A DNA stretch of 64,000 nt from Planctomycetes bacterium B3_Pla. GTDB lineage: Bacteria; Planctomycetota; Phycisphaerae; Sedimentisphaerales; Anaerobacaceae. The translations under genes and the position numbers were made by a program. The notes beneath the pieces were generated by a model that was not told the origin of the DNA, did no database searches, and saw only the letters and a program-made list of their open reading frames with translations. Below are positions 55,201 through 62,463 of the stretch, in pieces (position 1 is the first letter of the stretch; every line of letters starts with the position of its first letter). The stretch is taken from the NCBI GenBank assembly GCA_005223045.1, contig NJBM01000024.1:17281-81280 (forward strand), written 5' to 3'.

Positions 55201-58168
55201 GGTTCGTCCACCACGCGCTCAGGAGTTGGCCCCGGCACTCCAGTTCGACAAAGGCCCGGCCGGTGCCGTAACCCGTGCCCCACAGGGCCATAAATGATTC
55301 GCCCGGCTCGACGGACCATTTGGGTGCGGCAAAGTGATTGGCTACGCGCACGTCAAAATGACTGGCCTGGGGATCGACAACATGAATAGTGTGCCGCGCA
55401 GAGACTGGTGTGCCGAAACGGTCCTGAGTCTGCAACATCGCTCGGTAAACGCCGGCCTCCAGGACAAGAGGGAGTATAGCCAGACCTTGTGTGTCGGTCT
55501 CAAAGGAGTGTTCGCCAACCAGGTCCGCCAGCTCCCAGGTATCCGGATTGGATGGATCCGGCTGCGTCCCTGTCGATCCCCACTGGGTGCGGATGACTCT
55601 CTCCGGCTGCTTCAATGTGTAAACCTGGACGATGCCCTGGGCAGGTTCGGGCTGACCATCGACGGACTGTGTTGTGACAGTCAGCTCCACCGGCTCATCC
55701 GGTGTTTGCCAGGCGTCGGCATGAATTGTGGCTTTCAGTGCAGTGTATCCGGCGCGCACGGTGCGACCCGCAGAGCGGGTCTCGCCCGTAGTGTCGGTCA
55801 CATCCGCGTATATCCAGTACGAAAATATCGGTTCATCCTCGGGCAGAATAGACATATCCGGCTTGGCCGTGAAGGGAATCGAAAACGAACCGTCGGTCTC
55901 TGTGGTGGCTGAGCCGTGTGCGATGGCCTGCGGCTCTGCCACAGGGTAAATCCAGCGGGCCCACCAGCACCAGAAGGGGAAATGCACCTGTCGCTCAACG
56001 CGCCATTTGACCATAGCCCCGCCGATGGCTGCGCCGGTGTAGGCTGTGGCTTTACCCGGCACCACAACCTCAGTGCTGAGCCTGGGCGCCTCGGCCGGCA
56101 GGTCAAGCTGAACGCGGAACTTCGGCCGCTTGTATTCCTCCACGTTGAAGGACGCGGATCCCCCGCCGGGAGCGTCCTGTGCTCGCAGGGACATCCGGCC
56201 CATCAGGCGGTCCCGGGGAGCAGTGAAGCTGCCGCTAAAGGCGCCGTAGTCATTGCACTGGTGCTGCCGGCTTTCGATTTCCTGACCGTTGGTGTCTCGA
56301 AACACCACCGTTAGCCGCTCACGCGCCAGCGTCTGGTAGTTGTTCACGGCGGGGTGGGTGCGGATGCAGATACCCTTGTAGTGGATGGTCTGGCCCGGAC
56401 GGTAGAGCGAGCGATCAGTGAAAAAGACGGTCTGCTCGTGGGCTGCCGACTCGTTCCGCGGGCTGCGAACCCGATAGGTACCTCCACTGGCAAGTTTTTG
56501 GCCTTCGTGTTCGGCAACAATCACGAACCGGTCTTTATCCACACGCGAGAAACCGAACAGCCCGTTCTCGTTGGTGCTTGTCTGGTCGGTCAACCGATAC
56601 AAGTTGCTTGTGCGGTTATAGGTCCAGCGCGCAACCGTCGCGCCGGCCAGAGGCTCGCCGCTGCCGGCGCTGAGCACAAATCCCTCAACTAAACCATCCC
56701 TGTTCAGGGTGCGCACAACCAGCGCCAGGTCGCTCACCCAAATACGCGCCACACTGACCTTGTTGTCGCCCCGGCCAAAGGAAGGATCGTGGCTGGCGAT
56801 GATGAAGTAGAAGCCCGTCTCAAGTCCTTCCGGCGCCGGCAATGTTTCGGTCCGCTGTTGATAGTCATCGGTGGCGGGCAAATCGGCATCCCACTGGAGT
56901 ACGGGTTCTATTGCGAGCAAGATTTCCATCTCATCATGGCTGATGCCTCGCCATACGGGCTGAATAGCCTCTTCGGCATCCAACGGCACAATCCTGAAGA
57001 AGACCCTGGTCACATTGCGATAGGCGATCTGGATATCCGGCAGCGGATCGTTCCATACCCGCTCGGTTCGGATCGTGGCGGACCTGGCTTCGATTTGTTG
57101 GATCAAGTTGTAGCACCACACGCCGCCGTCGCTGTCCGGATACGTATTCCATCCCTGACTGGCCAGCGCATGTGCCTGGACGTAGTCTCCCTGGCCGTGT
57201 ACGACCCTGGCCCACTCGTACAGTGCCCGGGCGACGATCTCGTGGCCTGCCCACCGGCCCGCGAAACGCTCCAGTGCCGCTACGTACAGGGCGTCTTTGT
57301 CCGGTCCCAACGCGTGGTTGTAGCCGAACGTGAGCCGGTGCAAATCAGCGTCAATGAAAGCACTCTTGTCGGCATCGTCCTGATGGAAGGCCAGAAGGTC
57401 CTGATACAGGCCGATAGCCTTTAGCTTGGCGGATTTGATGTCCGTGGTCTCAGGCTGCCAGGCAAGGAACTCGGCTACGGGAGCAAATATAGGGCCCTCG
57501 GCCATGAACTCAAAGGTGTCCTGTGGTTTGACTCCGGCCTGCTCGCCTGCACTATAGAATGACAACGCCTCGTGCACCAGAAAATCGTAGAGCGTCGGTC
57601 GGTAGCTGTCCGGCACGGTTCCCCTCTCCAGCAGATCGCCATACTCGTCTATAGGAATTGCCTTTAGTTGCTGCTCTGCATCTAAGGCAAGCGTGAAGTG
57701 CCAGTCGATCTCTTCCAGGATACGGGGCAGGTCCCAGGTTGTGATGTCCGCTCCCGGCGGTTCGGCTGTCTGGGTCCGTTCCATGAAGCGCCAACTGTTT
57801 TGCTGGAAGTATTGCCAATACCAGTGCGCCAGGATCGTCTCCATTACCGGCTTCATTGGGTCAGGGGCCTCGGCAATCTCGGCCTCAAGGCGGACGATCT
57901 TCTCCTCAGCCTTGCCTCCCTGAATTTGGCCCTCCAGAGTGATTTTCTGACAGATGGCTTTGGTGGCTTCGGCATACGCCTGATCCTGAACGGCCCCGGG
58001 GATGATCTGGTCGAGAACGGTAATGGCGGTTCTGGGCAGCCCCTTTTCAATCGCCTCGTCCACCTGTTTCCACAGGCCGTCTCGCGGTCCCGCCGCAGAC
58101 GAGTATGCCGTTACCAACAGAAACAGCACGCACGGAAGCCATCTGACATTATTTGCCTGGCCTCTCAT
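52262..58168 (-). CDS. Alpha-2-macroglobulin family protein
   Basis: 1968 residues, AAAGGA seven bases before the ATG, signal peptide about 1-26. The N-terminal 350 residues are helical and unlike the usual MG domains. Then come MG-type beta domains (TVFFTDRSLYRPGQTIHYKG is the MG2 signature), a Gly/Thr-rich loop that takes the place of the bait region near 1150 (DDDGPPYSGGGGTTTNG), the ANATO-less A2M core (TEWRFMGFAHDN) and the thioester domain with YPYECSEQ, Cys1436 to Gln1439 keeping the C-x-x-Q geometry. Bacterial members trap proteases at the cell envelope. There is no pbpC penicillin-binding gene beside it, which often pairs with this family in Proteobacteria. It ends 112 bases before the sigma gene promoter region. 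Confidence 0.92.
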   Translation of the reverse strand: MRGQANNVRWLPCVLFLLVTAYSSAAGPRDGLWKQVDEAIEKGLPRTAITVLDQIIPGAVQDQAYAEATKAICQKITLEGQIQGGKAEEKIVRLEAEIAEAPDPMKPVMETILAHWYWQYFQQNSWRFMERTQTAEPPGADITTWDLPRILEEIDWHFTLALDAEQQLKAIPIDEYGDLLERGTVPDSYRPTLYDFLVHEALSFYSAGEQAGVKPQDTFEFMAEGPIFAPVAEFLAWQPETTDIKSAKLKAIGLYQDLLAFHQDDADKSAFIDADLHRLTFGYNHALGPDKDALYVAALERFAGRWAGHEIVARALYEWARVVHGQGDYVQAHALASQGWNTYPDSDGGVWCYNLIQQIEARSATIRTERVWNDPLPDIQIAYRNVTRVFFRIVPLDAEEAIQPVWRGISHDEMEILLAIEPVLQWDADLPATDDYQQRTETLPAPEGLETGFYFIIASHDPSFGRGDNKVSVARIWVSDLALVVRTLNRDGLVEGFVLSAGSGEPLAGATVARWTYNRTSNLYRLTDQTSTNENGLFGFSRVDKDRFVIVAEHEGQKLASGGTYRVRSPRNESAAHEQTVFFTDRSLYRPGQTIHYKGICIRTHPAVNNYQTLARERLTVVFRDTNGQEIESRQHQCNDYGAFSGSFTAPRDRLMGRMSLRAQDAPGGGSASFNVEEYKRPKFRVQLDLPAEAPRLSTEVVVPGKATAYTGAAIGGAMVKWRVERQVHFPFWCWWARWIYPVAEPQAIAHGSATTETDGSFSIPFTAKPDMSILPEDEPIFSYWIYADVTDTTGETRSAGRTVRAGYTALKATIHADAWQTPDEPVELTVTTQSVDGQPEPAQGIVQVYTLKQPERVIRTQWGSTGTQPDPSNPDTWELADLVGEHSFETDTQGLAILPLVLEAGVYRAMLQTQDRFGTPVSARHTIHVVDPQASHFDVRVANHFAAPKWSVEPGESFMALWGTGYGTGRAFVELECRGQLLSAWWTNPNRTQEVIEQEVTEQMRGGFTVRVTYVRENRAYINERIVDVPWTNKQLAIRWERFRSLLEPGQEELWTAVITGPDASGAVAEMVAGMYDASLDQYRWHNWTQSFGGFRRESSRLFSQFQNGSLSFRSVFRDWPVGYVSAILSYRHFPYSIVRRAPIYSDWSGWFDDDGPPYSGGGGTTTNGARTGSDTPPYDGEPLPEERVGTESGPDLDQVSARKNLNETAFFFPHLVSDAEGLVRIEFTIPEALTEWRFMGFAHDNELRSGFLTGTTVTAKDLMVQPNPPRFVREGDVIEFTVKVTNQSAARQTGKVSLTLADARTLESRDEVLDNLSPEQVFDVPSQESRTYSWRLTVPDECDFLTYKAVGATSRLSDGEEGYLPVLSRRILVTESLPLPIRGPQTKEFEFTKLLNSGQSPTLRHQSLTVQMVSQPAWYAVMALPYLMEYPYECSEQVFNRLYANTLASYIAGADPKIRRIFDQWKATPALDSPLEKNEDLKAVALEETPWVRQAMAESQARRNVGILFDENRLGDETSRALFKLKQMQLGSGLWPWFPGCPGSRYITLYITTGFGRLRHLGANQIDVSCAIKALDALDKWMDERYRWILEHSDKNEKHLSSTIALYLYGRSFFLADKPVDAEYQEALDYWLDQARQHWLDLWRQSQAHLAIALKRFGDQQVPDAIMQSIREHSVTDEELGMYWRDLERSWWWYRAPIETQAMMIEAFDEVSGDAQAVEDCRVWLLKQKQTQDWKTTKATADAIYGLLLRGADFLASDALVEVALAGQWIQPEQVEAGTGFYEERFIRREIEPAMGQITVKKIDDGVSWGSVHWQYLEDMSKVTPYEGTPLQLIKTLYVKETTADGQVLNPIQGPLAVGDELVMRIELRVDRDMEYVHLKDQRGSGTEPVNVLSGYRYQDGLAYYETTRDTATHFFMDYLPKGVYVFEYSVRIQHKGKYQTGIAGIQCMYAPEFNSHSESFDLDVR

Positions 58169-58655
58169 TTTACTGTCCTTTCAATAAGGGCTATGAAAAT
58201 ATGATGACGCCGCAGTCTATGCAACCGCAGCATGCCAACGACGTTGACACCAAAGGAAAACCTCTTACCTGTTAAGGGCAGGAAAGTTATGGAATAATGT
58301 ACGTCGAAATTATGATGGCACGGACAAATATAATTGTTTTAGCCTGCCTTTCTCCGTCTATTTACGATTATACCTGCGATGGTGTTCGTTTGCAAGGCTT
58401 TTTTGTCAGTTATCTTAACACACCAGGCATCAGACTTTTCTCCTTGCTTTAACAGGACGAATCTATAACATTGCGAAAGCTCGTGGCCCCGCTTGAGTTC
58501 CATGCTCGAGAAGAACAATCAGGGCTTTCGCCGACAAGTTCGATATGCAATGATATGATCACAACCGGACCACAGATTGTTGGGAGTTGACAACTTTGAG
58601 CACAACACTGTATCGTGTGTGCGTCGTCTGAACCTTCTGTGATTCAGGAGAAAGT
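58169..58655. other. Divergent intergenic region between A2M and DUF1080 genes
   Basis: 487 bases with no gene I can support on either strand. It holds a promoter candidate for the DUF1080 gene (see 58587-58616). For the A2M gene only a poor TTGCAT-N17-TATTTT pair is seen. No tRNA cloverleaf or repeat was recognised. Confidence 0.5.
58587..58616 (+). promoter_or_regulatory. Promoter candidate for the DUF1080 gene
   Basis: Consensus -35 TTGACA (58587-58592), 18-base spacer, TATCGT (58611-58616; four of six). The start at 58656 follows after 39 bases. Confidence 0.4.
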
Positions 58656-59339
58656 ATGAAATACCCTTCACAGCTACTTATAGTCACAACGGCCTGCCTC
58701 TGTGTAGTCGGTTGCACAGCAGAAAGAGGCTATCGAGCGAACCCTTCGCTCATGAGCGAAAGTCTTGAGGCATGGGCGTGCTACCTGGCGGATCCGCAAG
58801 CACAAGTGCAGGATGTGTGGCGCGTGGAGGATAGGGTACTCATTTGCACCGGCAAGCCTCTGGGGTACCTTTATACGAAGAAGGACTACGGCGATTTTGT
58901 GCTCAAGCTTCAATGGCGATGGCCCCCCGATAAGGACGCGGGCAAGGGAGGAGTGCTGATACGGATGACCGGAGAACACAGGATATGGCCGAAGAGCCTT
59001 GAAGCTCAACTTAATGCCGGCGGTGCCGGTGATTTTTGGGGCCTTGCCGGATACGGACTGTCCGGTCCGGTTGAAAGAACGCGGTCCTTGGATCATGAGG
59101 AATTCGGCAGGCTGACAAATGTCAAGAAAACCAAGGCCCTTGAGAAGCCGCCGGGGCAGTGGAATACATACGAAATCATTGCCGAAGGTGACACGGTCAT
59201 ACTGATTATTAACGGCGAGGAAGTCAACAGGGCCACAGGATGCGCCATCGAACCCGGCAGGATATGTCTGACTTCCGAAGGCAGCGAAATACACTTCCGA
59301 AATGTAGTCGTAACCGCCGTTCACGGCAAGTCAGAGTAA
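58656..59339 (+). CDS. DUF1080 (3-keto-disaccharide hydrolase-type) lipoprotein
   Basis: 227 residues, CAGGAGA upstream of the ATG. Lipoprotein signal with lipobox CVVGC around residue 20. The body is a concanavalin-like jelly roll: GYLYTKKDYGDFVLKLQWRW, GGVLIRMTGEHRIWPKSLEAQ and HFRNVVV near the end are the hallmarks of DUF1080. Members of the family act on 3-keto-glycosides or bind glycans at the cell envelope. The neighbouring genes code PQQ-type beta-propellers, and a Gfo/Idh enzyme, the other half of many 3-keto-sugar routes, is found at the far left of the window. A short GC-rich hairpin follows the stop. Confidence 0.88.
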   Translation: MKYPSQLLIVTTACLCVVGCTAERGYRANPSLMSESLEAWACYLADPQAQVQDVWRVEDRVLICTGKPLGYLYTKKDYGDFVLKLQWRWPPDKDAGKGGVLIRMTGEHRIWPKSLEAQLNAGGAGDFWGLAGYGLSGPVERTRSLDHEEFGRLTNVKKTKALEKPPGQWNTYEIIAEGDTVILIINGEEVNRATGCAIEPGRICLTSEGSEIHFRNVVVTAVHGKSE

Positions 59340-59374
59340 TTCCGCGAGAAATGGGCTGGAGATATTCTTCATTT

Positions 59375-59395
59375 GCCGGCAAGGCCGGCCTTTTC
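59375..59395 (+). terminator. Hairpin after the DUF1080 gene
   Basis: GCCGGC (59375-59380), AAG loop, GCCGGC (59384-59389), then CTTTTC. Compact and GC-rich with a short T run: a plausible weak terminator. Confidence 0.4.
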
Positions 59396-59565
59396 GAGCA
59401 TCTCACCGACAGCATATTGACTGCCACTACGAAAATTCAGTCATTTTGTCAACGGTCGCCGCAATCCTGTTGATGTTGTTAAAACAACATGGCGCAGGAT
59501 TCTCCAACGGCTTTGTCACGAGTTTCCTCTGGATTTGGTGCCGTAATGACAATACAATAAGTGTC

Positions 59566-60888
59566 ATGTATCGGACTTGCGTAGCTCTTTTGATGACAGC
59601 AATCTCTGTCGGGTTGCCGGCCACACCCATTGCGGCGGGCAACTGGCCGCAGTTTCGCGGACCGCGAGGCGATGGCCACGTCCTGCGCCAGGGCAGTAAC
59701 GAGCGGGCAAGCCTGCCGCTGCATTGGAGCGATACCGAAAATGTCGTATGGAAGACGCCTGTGCCGCACGTGGGCTGGTCAACGCCTGTGGTGATGAACG
59801 AGCAAATCTGGTTGACCACGGCGACATTGAAAGGTCATGACTTCCTTGTGATATGTGTTGACGCGAACTCCGGCGACATCTGCTTTAATGAGAGGCTGTT
59901 TCATGCCGACAATCCCGAACCGTTGGGCAATCCGCTCAACAGCTATGCTTCGCCCTCGCCGGTGATCGAGCCTTCTCGGGTGTACGTGCACTTCGGAAGC
60001 TACGGAACGGCCTGCCTCGACACTAAGACACACAAGGTGCTCTGGAAACGCACGGACCTGCCCTGCCGGCACTTTCGCGGTCCTGGCTCTTCTCCTGTAC
60101 TGTTCGAGGATCTTCTGATCCTGACCATGGACGGCGTGGACGTTCAGTACCTGGTTGCCCTCGATAAGGCAACCGGCCGGACCGTATGGAAAACCGACCG
60201 CACGGCACAATGGGACGATCTTGACGCCGACGGCAACCCGAGAGGCGAAGGAGATTTCCGAAAGGCCTATTCCACGCCGCTTCTTATCGACGTCGGCTCA
60301 AAGAAGCAAATGATTACCGTGGGGGCCAAGGCCCTTTACGGCTACGACCCGGCGGACGGTCGTGAGCTTTGGAAGGTCCACAACCCGGCTTATTCCGGTG
60401 CGGCCCGCCCGGTGTACGGCAACGGGATAGCCTACATGGTAAGCGGATTCGGCAGGACTGAGCTGCTGGCCGTCCGCGTCGATGGTTCGGGAGACGTGAG
60501 TGATACCCATGTCGTATGGAAGACCCGGCAGAGCGTGCCGCGAACGCCGTCTCCGGCGCTTGTCGATGATCTGCTATTTACGATTAGCGATACCGGCACC
60601 GTTGTGTGCATGGAAGCGGCGACCGGCAAGCAGGTCTGGAAAGAATATATCAGGGGAAATTACGCAGCCTCGCTGCTCTACGCCGACGGACACATTTACT
60701 GCTTTAGCCGGGAAGGCAAAGCCACGGTTTTCAAAGCGGCACGCAAATTCGAAGTGTTGGCGACCAACAAACTTGAGTCCGGCTTCATGGCCTCGGCGGC
60801 GGTGGTGGGAAAAACGCTCTTTCTGAGAACAAAAACACACCTCTACCGTATCGAATCAAACAGACAAGTTTCTCAGATAGTGCAGTAA
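59566..60888 (+). CDS. PQQ-binding-like beta-propeller protein (copy 1)
   Basis: 440 residues from the ATG at 59566; the longer frame to 59446 is rejected because only this start gives a clean signal peptide (YRTCVALLMTAISVGLP) whose length before NWPQFRGP is the same as in the next gene. The repeats (LVALDKATGRTVWKTDRT, ATGKQVWKEY) are the PQQ/BamB-type blades of an eight-bladed propeller. Such proteins are very frequent in Planctomycetes and occur with glycan-degrading genes; whether PQQ is bound is unknown. No good ribosome site is visible before this start. It is followed after 51 bases by its paralogue. Confidence 0.83.
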   Translation: MYRTCVALLMTAISVGLPATPIAAGNWPQFRGPRGDGHVLRQGSNERASLPLHWSDTENVVWKTPVPHVGWSTPVVMNEQIWLTTATLKGHDFLVICVDANSGDICFNERLFHADNPEPLGNPLNSYASPSPVIEPSRVYVHFGSYGTACLDTKTHKVLWKRTDLPCRHFRGPGSSPVLFEDLLILTMDGVDVQYLVALDKATGRTVWKTDRTAQWDDLDADGNPRGEGDFRKAYSTPLLIDVGSKKQMITVGAKALYGYDPADGRELWKVHNPAYSGAARPVYGNGIAYMVSGFGRTELLAVRVDGSGDVSDTHVVWKTRQSVPRTPSPALVDDLLFTISDTGTVVCMEAATGKQVWKEYIRGNYAASLLYADGHIYCFSREGKATVFKAARKFEVLATNKLESGFMASAAVVGKTLFLRTKTHLYRIESNRQVSQIVQ

Positions 60889-60939
60889 GGTTCAAAGATA
60901 AAGGTTTTATTAGCAGCAAGCAAAATGAAAGGGTAAAGC

Positions 60940-62199
60940 ATGTTTAGAAGTTGTCTCAACGGCGTTTGTTCGATGTTTGTTATTGGATTGTTAGCGCAGA
61001 CCACGTTTGCAGATAATTGGCCTCAATTTCGCGGACCGGGCAGCCTGGGGATTTCTCAAGCGAAGAACCTGCCTGTTACCTGGAGCGACACGGAGAACCT
61101 GATCTGGAAAACGGCCATGCCCGGCAGCGGTTCGTCGAGTCCGATCGCATTAGGCGATAAGCTCTATGTGACCTGCTATAGCGGATACGGCCTGGATCAG
61201 CCAAGTGAGGGCAAAATAGAGGACTTGATGTTTCACGTTGTGTGCGTTGACGGACGTACTGGGACCATTATCTGGAATAAGCAAATCAAACCGGAGCTTC
61301 CGGAATCGAAAAGTGTGCGCGATCACGGCTATGCCGCACCAACACCGGCAACCGACGGCAAACATTTGTACGTCTTTTTCGGCAAGAGCGGGGTTTTCAA
61401 GTTCGACCTGGAGGGTCGGCAGATCTGGAGGACCAGTGTCGGTACCGGCAAGCACGGCTGGGGCTGCGGCACTTCGCCGGTATTGTATAAGAATCTGATG
61501 ATTGTCAACGCGAGCGTCGAAAGCGGTTCGCTGGTGGCGGTCGATAAGGAAAACGGAGAAGAAGTATGGCGCGCAGAGGGCATGAAATCCTCCTGGAATA
61601 CGCCTCACCTCGTTGATGCGCCGACCGGAAAACAAGAACTCGCGGTGAGCATCAAAGAGTTCATCCTGGGATTCGATCCGGAGACCGGAAAGGAACTCTG
61701 GCGCTGCCAGGGCATTCCGGATTATATCTGCCCGAGCATTATATCCCATGAGGGCATCTTGTACGCATTAGGCGGGCGCCGTTCGATGACAATCGCAATT
61801 CGAAGCGGCGGTCGTGGCGACGTATCGAAAACGCACAAGCTCTGGCAGGCCGACGTCGGAGCCAACGTATCTTCTCCCGTAGTGCATGACGGCCACCTCT
61901 ATTGGGTCAGTGACCGCAACAAAACTGCATACTGCCTCAGTCTGGCTGATGGATCGGTAAAGTACTCGGAAAATGTCCGCGTCCAACCTTATGCATCAAC
62001 GCTTCTTGCCGACGGCAGGCTTTATGTCGTCACGCGTTTCGACGGCACCCTGGTTTTGGCCGCAAAACCGCAATTCGAGCAACTGGCGCACAACAAACTC
62101 GCCGACAGTGCCGTATTCAATGCAAGCCCTATCGTTTGCGGCGGAAATCTGATCCTGCGCAGCAATCATAACTTATACTGTTTCGGCAGGAATAATTAA
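60940..62199 (+). CDS. PQQ-binding-like beta-propeller protein (copy 2)
   Basis: 419 residues, GAAAGGG six bases before the ATG. Signal peptide 1-24 (VIGLLAQTTFA), then NWPQFRGPGSLGIS at the mature N-terminus, the same entry as in copy 1. Blades include VVCVDGRTGTIIWNKQI, VAVDKENGEEVWRAEG and GFDPETGKELWRCQG. It should be periplasmic. It is a tandem paralogue of the preceding gene, but the sequences are well diverged, so the duplication is old. Probably cotranscribed with copy 1. Confidence 0.87.
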   Translation: MFRSCLNGVCSMFVIGLLAQTTFADNWPQFRGPGSLGISQAKNLPVTWSDTENLIWKTAMPGSGSSSPIALGDKLYVTCYSGYGLDQPSEGKIEDLMFHVVCVDGRTGTIIWNKQIKPELPESKSVRDHGYAAPTPATDGKHLYVFFGKSGVFKFDLEGRQIWRTSVGTGKHGWGCGTSPVLYKNLMIVNASVESGSLVAVDKENGEEVWRAEGMKSSWNTPHLVDAPTGKQELAVSIKEFILGFDPETGKELWRCQGIPDYICPSIISHEGILYALGGRRSMTIAIRSGGRGDVSKTHKLWQADVGANVSSPVVHDGHLYWVSDRNKTAYCLSLADGSVKYSENVRVQPYASTLLADGRLYVVTRFDGTLVLAAKPQFEQLAHNKLADSAVFNASPIVCGGNLILRSNHNLYCFGRNN

Positions 62200-62222
62200 G
62201 GCTCTTGACCGCGGGATTTTCC

Positions 62223-62252
62223 TTGACGGCAAGACGGTTGATTTGGTATAGA
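62223..62252 (+). promoter_or_regulatory. Sigma-70-like promoter for the last LamG gene
   Basis: TTGACG (62223-62228), 18-base spacer, TATAGA (62247-62252). It shares TTTTCCTTGACGG and TGGTATA with the promoter of the double-LamG gene at 43646-43675. The leader would be about 205 bases. Confidence 0.65.
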
Positions 62253-62363
62253 TAGTATTAATGACGCTTGTGCCTGCGTAGTCGGGCATCCGAGGCTTTG
62301 AGATAGTCCTGCGGGCGCAATTCGTACAGTATATCGACTCGATTACAATGAGGAGGAGTTACT

Positions 62364-62405
62364 GTGCAGGGAATCGAATTGCGGCAAGAGCACCGTGCTC
62401 TATGA
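62364..62405 (+). CDS. Possible 13-codon leader ORF
   Basis: GTG at 62364 follows AGGAGG by seven bases, as good as any ribosome site in the window, and is read as MQGIELRQEHRAL before TGA. It lies in the long leader of the LamG gene and within a 9-bp inverted repeat (62316-62324 and 62375-62383). Either a leader peptide or a relic of an older gene start. Confidence 0.25.
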   Translation: MQGIELRQEHRAL

Positions 62406-62463
62406 TCGCGCTTTTCGCATTCCAATGAACCACTTATCTTTTTATTCCTGAAGGAGGACTACC

